Assembly: GCA_900550175.1 (NCBI GenBank)
Contig: URQX01000109.1
Location: 1-5,177, forward strand
Source of the DNA: an uncultured Veillonella sp.
GTDB lineage: Bacteria; Bacillota; Negativicutes; Veillonellales; Veillonellaceae
Direction of reading: 5' to 3'
Length of the DNA: 5,177 nucleotides
Below the pieces are notes generated by a model. The model saw only the letters and a list, made by a program, of their open reading frames with translations. It did not search any database and was not told where the DNA came from. This document shows, one piece after another, positions 1 to 5,166 of the stretch; positions within the stretch are counted from its first letter, which is position 1; every line of letters starts with the position of its first letter. The position numbers and the translations under genes are program-made.

Positions 1-47
1 GCCTTACGATTATCAGCAATAAGAGATGGACTAGATTGTTTTGCCAT
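1..47 (-). CDS. smpB: SsrA-binding protein SmpB, N-terminal fragment cut by window edge
   Basis: Only the first 15 codons are present (MAKQSSPSLIADNRK), then the window ends. The stretch IADNRKA is typical of the SmpB N-terminus, where the family reads roughly MAK...KVIAxNRKA. SmpB binds tmRNA and brings it to ribosomes stalled on broken mRNAs, starting trans-translation and tagging of the unfinished protein. The ATG at 47-45 has a Shine-Dalgarno sequence AGAGG (57-53) that overlaps the TAG stop of rnr (58-56), leaving 8 bases between the genes. The two are therefore very likely co-transcribed and translationally linked. The rnr-smpB order is common in Firmicutes and supports the call. The rest of the protein cannot be judged from this window. 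Confidence 0.85.
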   Translation of the reverse strand, partial: MAKQSSPSLIADNRK

Positions 48-55
48 ATATACCT

Positions 56-2419
56 CTATCGTTTACGTTTACTTTTAGATTTCTTAGATTGATTGCGCTT
101 CGATGTTTTATTAGACTTCTTACGACTTGATTTACCTTTGTTAGATTTTTTACTGAAAGTATCATATCTAGAATGGCCAGATTTATTGCTATCACGTCGG
201 GAAGATTTTTTACTAGATTTGCCCGAAGATTTACGACCTTTACGACCACCAAAACCATCGCGACTAGTTGCATAGTCAGAACCACTTCGCAATTGTTCTT
301 GAATAGCCATTAGATTATTAACTTCACCTAGTACAAAGTCGATTTGTTTCTTTTCTACATCGGCTTTTACTAATGTAACGGTTACCTTTTCACCTAAATG
401 ATAGGTTTTACCGGTTCTCTTACCTACAAGCACAAAATGCTCTTCATCGAAGAAATAATAATCATCGTTCATCATGCTCATATGCACAAGACCATCGATA
501 CCATTTTCTAATTCTACAAACATCCCAAAGGACGTAATGCTGGAAATAGTTCCTTCAAAGACTTCTCCTAAAAATGGAACCATATATTGTGTCTTTTTAA
601 GATCTACTGTATCTCGTTCGGCCTCTGTAGCAACTTGTTCTTGCATAGAAGAATGTTCAACAGCTCCCGCTAAGAATGATTCCTCCACATCGCGTTTAGA
701 ATAGCCATTTTTCCAATGCATATCCGCTTTTAAAAGGCGATGAACCATTAAATCTGGATATCGTCTAATAGGAGATGTGAAATGGGTGTAACAGGTAGAT
801 GCCAACCCAAAATGCCCTACATTGTTGATGCTATATTTCGCCTGTTGCATAGAACGCAAGGTCATAATTTGAGCTACTTGCTCAATATCTTGCCCTTTTA
901 CTACATCTAAGATTTTTTGGAAATCTCGTGGTGTTACACCATCAGTACTGAGAACTAGGTTTTGACCTAAATAATTAAGAACTTTTTGGAATAAATCTAG
1001 TTTTTCCTCACTAGGATTCTCATGTATACGATATACCGATGTACGGTGTGTATGCTCCAAATGTGTAGCTACTGTTTCATTGGCAATGAGCATACATTCT
1101 TCAATAAGTCGTTCCGCCAAGGTACGATCTCGTTTTACGATGCGCAACGGTGTACCATCATGATCAAGTAATACCTTATACTCAGGGAAATCAAAGTCTA
1201 AAGCACCTCTACGGCGACGCATTGTATTAAGAATTTTAGAGATTTCAGCTAACTCACGAAGCATCGGCATAAAGTCATGTAAGTCATCAGGAATAATATT
1301 TTCCTCTAAGGCCTTATAGACCTCTTTATAGCTGCAACGACGACCTACGTGAATAATAGAAGGTCGTATACGATAATTTACAACCTTACCAGTATGATCA
1401 ATTTCCATCATACACGTCATAGCGTAACGATCTTCATGAGCATTTAAACTACAAATGCCATTAGACAAAACCTCAGGTAGCATCGGTACTACTCTGTCAA
1501 CTAAATATACAGATGTTCCCCGTTTATAAGCCTCATTATCAATAGGCTGCCCAGATGTTACATAATGACTAACATCTGCAATATGTACACCTAATTCATA
1601 ATTACCATTTGGCAATTTACGACCACTCACAGCATCGTCTAAATCCTTTGCGTCTTCCCCATCGATGGTAACCATTTGTATATCACGAAGATCCCAACGG
1701 GCAGGGTCTTCATGAATAAGGGTATCAATTTTCTTGCTAGCTTTGATAACATCATCGGGGAAATTAAATGGAATCTTATGATTCGCCATGATGCAATTAA
1801 TATCAAGGCCTATATCGCCTTTATAGCCAAGAATCTCCGTAATAATACCTTCTGGCTTCTTATCGCCTTCAGGCCATTTTGTAATTTTCACTAATACCTT
1901 TGCACCACTACGAGCATCTAATGTATTTTTTAAATCTACGAAGATATCAGTCCCTATCCGTTCATCATCAGGAATAACAAAGCCAAAGTGTTGTTGTCTG
2001 TCATAAGTACCTACGACGGTTTCATTAGCACGTTCAATAACATCAACAATGACGCCTTCTCGTTTATGCTTTGTATAATTAGAAGGTATAACGCGAACTC
2101 GAACCTTGTCATTATGCATAGCAGTACCTTTATTTTGTTTTGCTACATATATATCTTCATCTTCAGGCATAATAACAAAGCCAAAAGACTTACGATAGCC
2201 CTTATAAATACCTTCATATTCTTCATGTTGTTGTTCTGCATATTGATATACATCAGGTCGAGAAGATGTTAATACCCCTTCTCGAGCAAGCATTTTTGCG
2301 GAACGAATAAACATCTCAAGGTCCTTACCGCCTCGGATGTGATTATCCATGGCCGCATCTTCAATATGATACGCATGTGGTTGTATAGATTTATAAAAAT
2401 CTAATACTTTCTTCTTCAA
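56..2419 (-). CDS. rnr: Ribonuclease R, 3'-5' exoribonuclease of the RNB family
   Basis: This is a 787-residue processive 3'-5' exoribonuclease that degrades structured RNA, including mRNA fragments released by trans-translation. Domains in order: an N-terminal helical/winged-helix region (about 1-60), cold-shock domain 1 (about 70-125, with KSFGFVI), cold-shock domain 2 (about 135-195, with HFGFVIPDDE), the RNB catalytic domain (about 236-565), an S1 domain (about 616-697, with GTISSITSFGMFVEL), and a basic tail (about 722-787). The metal-binding motif IDGEDAKDLDDAV is intact, with D253, D259, D261 and D262 at the spacing of the four catalytic aspartates of E. coli RNase R. HFTSPIRRYPDLMVHR (546-561) closes the RNB domain. 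Translation starts at TTG (2419-2417): no in-frame ATG lies nearby and AGGAGGTG sits 5 bases upstream. The tail is unusually rich in Lys, Arg and Ser. A transcription terminator lies just upstream and smpB follows by 8 bases. Confidence 0.97.
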   Translation of the reverse strand: MKKKVLDFYKSIQPHAYHIEDAAMDNHIRGGKDLEMFIRSAKMLAREGVLTSSRPDVYQYAEQQHEEYEGIYKGYRKSFGFVIMPEDEDIYVAKQNKGTAMHNDKVRVRVIPSNYTKHKREGVIVDVIERANETVVGTYDRQQHFGFVIPDDERIGTDIFVDLKNTLDARSGAKVLVKITKWPEGDKKPEGIITEILGYKGDIGLDINCIMANHKIPFNFPDDVIKASKKIDTLIHEDPARWDLRDIQMVTIDGEDAKDLDDAVSGRKLPNGNYELGVHIADVSHYVTSGQPIDNEAYKRGTSVYLVDRVVPMLPEVLSNGICSLNAHEDRYAMTCMMEIDHTGKVVNYRIRPSIIHVGRRCSYKEVYKALEENIIPDDLHDFMPMLRELAEISKILNTMRRRRGALDFDFPEYKVLLDHDGTPLRIVKRDRTLAERLIEECMLIANETVATHLEHTHRTSVYRIHENPSEEKLDLFQKVLNYLGQNLVLSTDGVTPRDFQKILDVVKGQDIEQVAQIMTLRSMQQAKYSINNVGHFGLASTCYTHFTSPIRRYPDLMVHRLLKADMHWKNGYSKRDVEESFLAGAVEHSSMQEQVATEAERDTVDLKKTQYMVPFLGEVFEGTISSITSFGMFVELENGIDGLVHMSMMNDDYYFFDEEHFVLVGKRTGKTYHLGEKVTVTLVKADVEKKQIDFVLGEVNNLMAIQEQLRSGSDYATSRDGFGGRKGRKSSGKSSKKSSRRDSNKSGHSRYDTFSKKSNKGKSSRKKSNKTSKRNQSKKSKSKRKR

Positions 2420-2424
2420 ATTTT

Positions 2425-2432
2425 CACCTCCT
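2425..2432 (-). promoter_or_regulatory. Strong Shine-Dalgarno sequence of rnr that fixes a TTG start
   Basis: On the minus strand the site reads AGGAGGTG, followed by AAAAT and then TTG. It is a near-perfect match to the 3' end of 16S rRNA at good spacing (5 bases). This decides the start of RNase R: the ATG just upstream (2437-2435) runs into TGA after two codons (ATG AGG AGG TGA). A weak start codon paired with a very strong ribosome site suggests tuned translation of rnr. Confidence 0.85.
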
Positions 2433-2440
2433 CATATGGT

Positions 2441-2469
2441 AAAAAGAAAAAGCCTGCAAAGCAGGCTTT
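2441..2469 (-). terminator. Rho-independent terminator between secG and rnr
   Basis: On the minus strand, AAAGCCTGC (2469-2461) and GCAGGCTTT (2457-2449) form a perfect 9-bp stem around a TTT loop (2460-2458). A U-rich tail, TTCTTTTT (2448-2441), follows at once. The stem begins 5 bases after the TAA stop of secG (2477-2475), and the tail ends 8 bases before the rnr ribosome site. It should end the sigH-secG transcript, fully or in part. On the plus strand the tail is poor in T, so it is best read as a one-way terminator. Since rnr has no visible promoter after this point, some read-through or a promoter inside secG has to be assumed. Confidence 0.9.
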
Positions 2470-2474
2470 CATCA

Positions 2475-2720
2475 TTAGAATTGATTAATCATTGCCCCTA
2501 ATACTAAGCTCAACACAGCAAAGATAATCCCCAATATAATCGTACATTTAGATAAGAAAGCGTCTAAACCGCGTTGCTTACCACCAAAAGAAGAGTCTGC
2601 CGCACCAGAAACAGCACCGCCCATGCCTGCGTTTTTGCTATTCTGTGCAACAACTACTACGATTAATAAGATAGATACGATAACTTCTACAATCATTAAG
2701 AAATTTGTCACGACTGTCAT
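2475..2720 (-). CDS. secG: Protein translocase subunit SecG
   Basis: This small membrane protein is a non-essential partner of SecY and SecE in the protein-export channel. The 81-residue form has two hydrophobic segments (about 5-25 and 58-78) joined by a polar loop. The conserved loop AQNSKNAGMGGAVSGAADSSFGG, followed by KQRGLDAFLSK, is typical of SecG. Length matches the family (about 75-85). The ATG at 2720-2718 overlaps the TGA of sigH as ATGA. However, the ribosome site AGGAAGG (2727-2721) touches this ATG, which is too close. The GTG at 2711-2709 (codon 4) lies 9 bases from it and would give a 78-residue protein. Either start is possible; the coupling to sigH is very tight in both cases. 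secG is followed directly by a terminator. In B. subtilis secG lies elsewhere, upstream of rnr-smpB. Confidence 0.93.
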   Translation of the reverse strand: MTVVTNFLMIVEVIVSILLIVVVVAQNSKNAGMGGAVSGAADSSFGGKQRGLDAFLSKCTIILGIIFAVLSLVLGAMINQF

Positions 2721-3391
2721 CCTTCCTGTGTGGCTCTGGGAGAATCCAAAACCCGATTTTCTAAATACTTCTCTAATTTACGTTTAACCCTTTGTAACGC
2801 ATTGTCTATAGATTTGACACTGCGATCTGTGACCTCAGCCATTTCTTGGTAAGAACGTCCATCTAGGTATCCTTCCAAGACCTCCCACTCGAGTTCACTT
2901 AAAATATGACCAATATTGCGCTCAATATCATCCAATTCCTCTTGGCTGATAATAAGATCCTCAGGATTAGTAACCTTTGCTGAGGATAGCATCTCGATCA
3001 ACGTACGCTCTGATTCCTCTGTATATACTGGTTTATTTAACGATACATAAGAATTTAAAGGCGCATGTTTTTGTCTAGTAGCCGACTTAATAGCCGTAAT
3101 AATTTGTCTAGTTATACAAAGTTCTGCAAAAGCTCTAAAGGACGCTAGTTTATCATGTTTAAAGTCTCGCGTAGCCTTATATAGGCCAATCATCCCTTCT
3201 TGAATGATATCCTCACGATCAGCGCCTACCAAAAAGTAAGAGCGCGCCTTTGCACGAACAAAGTTTTTATATTTATTAACAATATAATCGATTGCAAACT
3301 CATTTTGCTCTTCTTGAGCTATGACCACAACTTGCTCATCAGTCATTTCTTTGAAATTGTAATCGGACTTGCGTGTATGAATGCTGTTCAT
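2717..3391 (-). CDS. sigH: RNA polymerase sigma-H factor (SigH, sigma-70 family)
   Basis: This 224-residue alternative sigma factor is strongly similar to B. subtilis SigH. The stretches KYKNFVRAKARSYFLVGADR, REDIIQEGMIGLYKATRDFK and FAELCITRQIITAIKSATR closely match what I recall of that protein. Regions: core-binding region 2.2 (about 58-77), DNA-melting and -10 recognition regions 2.3-2.4 (about 81-109), and the region 4.2 helix-turn-helix for -35 binding (about 176-210, DGRSYQEMAEVTDRSVKSIDNALQRVKRKLEKYL). I chose ATG 3391 because AGGAGG (3402-3397) lies 5 bases upstream and the protein then has the family length. A longer reading from TTG 3460 would start inside the -35 box of the promoter. 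In Bacillus, SigH drives early sporulation, competence and post-exponential genes. If this is a non-sporulating Veillonella-like host, a competence or stress role is likelier (inference). The gene has its own promoter and meets secG at its 3' end. Confidence 0.95.
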   Translation of the reverse strand: MNSIHTRKSDYNFKEMTDEQVVVIAQEEQNEFAIDYIVNKYKNFVRAKARSYFLVGADREDIIQEGMIGLYKATRDFKHDKLASFRAFAELCITRQIITAIKSATRQKHAPLNSYVSLNKPVYTEESERTLIEMLSSAKVTNPEDLIISQEELDDIERNIGHILSELEWEVLEGYLDGRSYQEMAEVTDRSVKSIDNALQRVKRKLEKYLENRVLDSPRATQEG

Positions 3392-3420
3392 ATGCTCCTC
3401 CTTACAATTGAGCAGAAAAA

Positions 3421-3441
3421 CCAATATATTTATTATACTGG
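3421..3441. repeat. Imperfect 21-bp dyad over the -10 box of the sigH promoter (possible operator)
   Basis: The plus strand runs CCAATATA, five central bases, TATACTGG. Eight of ten base pairs around the centre (3431) match, with mismatches at 3424/3438 and 3429/3433. The dyad covers the -10 hexamer and the expected transcription start, the place where a repressor would block initiation. Much of it is A/T, so part of the symmetry may be chance; the outer CCA/TGG pairs are the better evidence. No regulator is identified. Confidence 0.35.
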
Positions 3442-3460
3442 AAGTATATGTGATTTTCAA
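3432..3460 (-). promoter_or_regulatory. Housekeeping (sigma-A type) promoter of sigH
   Basis: On the minus strand, TTGAAA (-35, 3460-3455) and TATAAT (-10, 3437-3432) are separated by exactly 17 bases. This is one mismatch from the full consensus. Transcription should begin near 3425, giving a 5' leader of about 34 bases before the sigH ATG. The promoter sits in the largest intergenic gap of the window, right after the rae1 stop. It would allow sigH-secG to be made independently of the mrnC-rlmB-rae1 transcript. I see no sigma-H-like promoter here, so autoregulation is not supported. Confidence 0.85.
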
Positions 3461-3463
3461 CTA

Positions 3464-3997
3464 TCAATGGCCACGGCGTAACTTCTCTAGCTTTTCAGCT
3501 ACTTCAGGAGATAATAAACCGCCTACTTCATTACGTCGCAAACTAAATTGATCTCGTCTATGTTCATGAGCGTATTGTAGTCGTTCCTCTTCCTTAGCCA
3601 TGCGAATCATATTTTGCAATTCTCGAGCTGGAATACGTAGTCCACCAGATCCGAGAATTTGATTTTGTTCAGCTCCATCAGAGGTTACAACATATACATT
3701 GGTATATTTGCCTTTCCGCAAAAATACCTCTCTTTCAATAAAGGAATCCGCCGTTTCTCCATCCTCAGTATACACTTCTAGAAATCCACTCGTAATAGCC
3801 TCTACAGAGCCTCCAGATTTTGTATATTTACCATCAAATACAAGGATAACTTCATATCCCTTGAATTTTCCGTAGTTTAACAATCTATCTCGAAGCTCCA
3901 TACGAGCATGTTCTAATGATTCATTGGCGAGTTTCTTTAGATGAGTCCAGGCAAATATCACATTATATCCATCTACAATTAAGATATCTTTTAGCAT
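3464..3997 (-). CDS. rae1: NYN/PIN-domain endoribonuclease Rae1 (YacP family)
   Basis: This 177-residue protein belongs to the YacP/Rae1 family. B. subtilis Rae1 enters the A site of translating ribosomes and cleaves certain mRNAs. The PIN-like fold is marked by its acidic motifs: VDGYN (8-12, D9), LVFD (52-55, D55), ETAD (81-84, E81 and D84) and TSDGAEQ (105-111, D107). The C-terminal part (about 123-177) is helical and highly charged, with ARELQNMI and a final EKLRRGH resembling the end of the Bacillus protein. Length is normal (about 170). The ATG lies 2 bases after the rlmB stop and has no clear ribosome site (only a weak GCGAAG), so translation probably depends on ribosomes finishing rlmB. 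The rlmB-rae1-sigH order is the same as in Bacillus. Cleavage specificity in this organism is unknown. Confidence 0.9.
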   Translation of the reverse strand: MLKDILIVDGYNVIFAWTHLKKLANESLEHARMELRDRLLNYGKFKGYEVILVFDGKYTKSGGSVEAITSGFLEVYTEDGETADSFIEREVFLRKGKYTNVYVVTSDGAEQNQILGSGGLRIPARELQNMIRMAKEEERLQYAHEHRRDQFSLRRNEVGGLLSPEVAEKLEKLRRGH

Positions 3998-3999
3998 AG

Positions 4000-4731
4000 T
4001 TACTTCGCTTGTCGTTGACGTACAGCCTCATACATAAGAACTGCTGCCGCCACAGATGCATTTAAAGAATTTAAATTACCATACATAGGAATGGTAACGA
4101 GGAAATCACAAGCCTCTTTCACAACGCGGCTAATGCCCTTTCCTTCGTTACCAATGACGATAACGGTAGGGATTGTCATATCCGCCTCATAGAGGGTACG
4201 ATCTCCTTCCATATGAGCGCCCATAACCCAGAAACCTTGTTTTTGAAGTTGTTTAATAGTTTGAGCTACATTCCCAACCTGTACAAGTGGAATTTGTTCA
4301 ATAGCACCTGCCGATGTTTTAGCTACGGTAGCATTAATAGGAGCATTGTGACGCTTAGGAATGAGAACAGCCGTAGCCCCCACACATTCCGCAGTACGGA
4401 TGATAGCGCCCATATTATGTGGATCTTCAACGCCATCCGTCAAAATAAGCAAAGGCACCTCATGATTCGTCTCTTGTAGTACTTCACCGAGTTCCTTAAA
4501 TTGAACAGCAGAAACAAGAGCAATAACACCTTGGTGTGGTACCTCTAAATCATATTTATTCATTTGTTTGATAGGCGTTGGACGCACTTCAATGCCTTGA
4601 GATTTAGCAAGACCAACAATATCAGCTAGACCTGTTTTTACCTTATCTTCACTGACCATAATGCGTTGAATAGAACGACCACTTTTAAGGGCCTCTTTTA
4701 CCGCATTGCGACCTACAATATAATTATCCAT
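4000..4731 (-). CDS. rlmB: 23S rRNA (guanosine-2'-O-)-methyltransferase RlmB, SpoU/TrmH family
   Basis: This 243-residue SPOUT-class enzyme uses S-adenosylmethionine to methylate a ribose 2'-OH in RNA. In E. coli RlmB the target is G2251 in the peptidyl-transferase P loop of 23S rRNA. An N-terminal substrate-binding domain (about 1-75, starting YIVGRNAVKEAL) is followed by the knotted catalytic domain. All three SpoU motifs are intact: motif 1 DPHNMGAIIRTAECVGA (103-119, catalytic-type R112), motif 2 VIVIGNEGKGIS (190-201) and motif 3 IPMYGNLNSLNASVAAAVLMYE (214-235). The ATG is 1 base after the mrnC stop, and GAGGT (4743-4739) stands 7 bases upstream inside mrnC. The mrnC-rlmB pairing is conserved in Firmicutes. 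A tRNA-methylating relative (TrmH) is less likely, given the N-terminal domain and the context. Confidence 0.93.
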   Translation of the reverse strand: MDNYIVGRNAVKEALKSGRSIQRIMVSEDKVKTGLADIVGLAKSQGIEVRPTPIKQMNKYDLEVPHQGVIALVSAVQFKELGEVLQETNHEVPLLILTDGVEDPHNMGAIIRTAECVGATAVLIPKRHNAPINATVAKTSAGAIEQIPLVQVGNVAQTIKQLQKQGFWVMGAHMEGDRTLYEADMTIPTVIVIGNEGKGISRVVKEACDFLVTIPMYGNLNSLNASVAAAVLMYEAVRQRQAK

Positions 4732-4732
4732 A

Positions 4733-5161
4733 CTACATACCTCGTAGAGTTATTGAAAAGGCTTGCTTCATAACATCTTGTAATCGCTCTTTTTGACGCG
4801 TTTCATAAAGAAATCCCAGTACTGCTTCAAAGGCGGTACTACTGCGATATTCTTGAACAGAACTACTTTTTGGCACATTTACATTACTATTTCTAGCACG
4901 TCGTGCAATAGCTTGTTCTTGTTCTGTGAAAGTATCCTCTATTTCAAGCAATACCTTTGCTTGTGATTTTGCACAAATAAACTCTGTAACAATAGTGTGT
5001 AACACTTGTACCTTCGTTATATTCATTTGTACTACTCGCTCACGGACATACATGGAGTATACAGCATCGCCAATATAGGCAAGCATTACTGCATCAGCAC
5101 TAAGGCACTCCTCTATAGTTCGTTTACGCAAACGAAGCGGCTCTTGTTCAAGAGCCGTCAA
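4733..5161 (-). CDS. mrnC: Mini-ribonuclease 3 (Mini-III)
   Basis: This is an RNase III-like endonuclease without a double-stranded-RNA-binding domain. In B. subtilis it trims the double-stranded stalk of pre-23S rRNA. The 142-residue frame carries the expected motifs: LAYIGDAVYSMYVRE (28-41, catalytic D32), AKSQAKVL (64-71), ARRARNSNVNVPKSSSVQEYR (86-106) and STAFEAVLGFLYE (108-120, catalytic-type E112). Length fits the family (about 130-145), and no dsRBD follows. The start is uncertain. TTG at 5161-5159 has no clear ribosome site, the frame stays open to the right edge, and TTG 5131 is another option. About 9 more residues precede LAYIGDA than in the Bacillus protein. A strong inverted repeat covers codons 2-8. 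rlmB follows after 1 base. Confidence 0.92.
   Translation of the reverse strand: MTALEQEPLRLRKRTIEECLSADAVMLAYIGDAVYSMYVRERVVQMNITKVQVLHTIVTEFICAKSQAKVLLEIEDTFTEQEQAIARRARNSNVNVPKSSSVQEYRSSTAFEAVLGFLYETRQKERLQDVMKQAFSITLRGM
5138..5157 (-). repeat. Perfect 9-bp inverted repeat at the start of the mrnC frame
   Basis: On the minus strand, CGGCTCTTG and CAAGAGCCG flank only two bases (AA), a perfect symmetric element able to form a stable RNA hairpin. It begins one base after the TTG start assumed for mrnC and ten bases after a TAA stop (5169-5167) in another frame that could end cysS. A weak second hairpin (CGTTT, four bases, AAACG, 5134-5121) follows. The bases after the main stem (CTTCGTTTGCG) are not a good U tract, so I do not call it a terminator. 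It could be a regulatory or processing hairpin, or a coding coincidence. Confidence 0.5.
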
Positions 5162-5166
5162 CTTTT

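Noticed and set aside
31..285. 84-codon open frame on the minus strand overlapping the rnr tail and the smpB start
   Set aside because: It is a shifted reading of the Lys/Ser-rich repeat-like tail of RNase R, with low-complexity hydrophobic content and no homology I recognise.
1988..2272. 94-codon plus-strand open frame opposite rnr
   Set aside because: It lies fully antisense to the conserved cold-shock region of RNase R, has no ribosome site, and is AT-rich Phe/Ile filler typical of an antisense shadow.
2475..2580. Promoter for rnr inside secG (for example TTATAT near 2540 or TTGAGC near 2510)
   Set aside because: None of the candidate -10 boxes has a matching -35 box at 16-18 bases; any such start would also still face the terminator.
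2461..2630. Possible antiterminator: GCAGGC inside secG (minus strand 2630-2625) could pair with the 5' arm of the terminator
   Set aside because: Only 6 bp over about 160 bases with no further pairing; this is expected by chance.
3392..3460. N-terminal extension of sigH from TTG 3460 (23 extra residues)
   Set aside because: The TTG is part of the -35 hexamer of a near-perfect promoter, transcription would start downstream of it, and ATG 3391 has a strong ribosome site and gives the family length.
5138..5157. The 9-bp hairpin as an intrinsic terminator of an upstream gene
   Set aside because: The following bases (CTTCGTTTGCG) do not form a U tract, and the mrnC frame runs through it.
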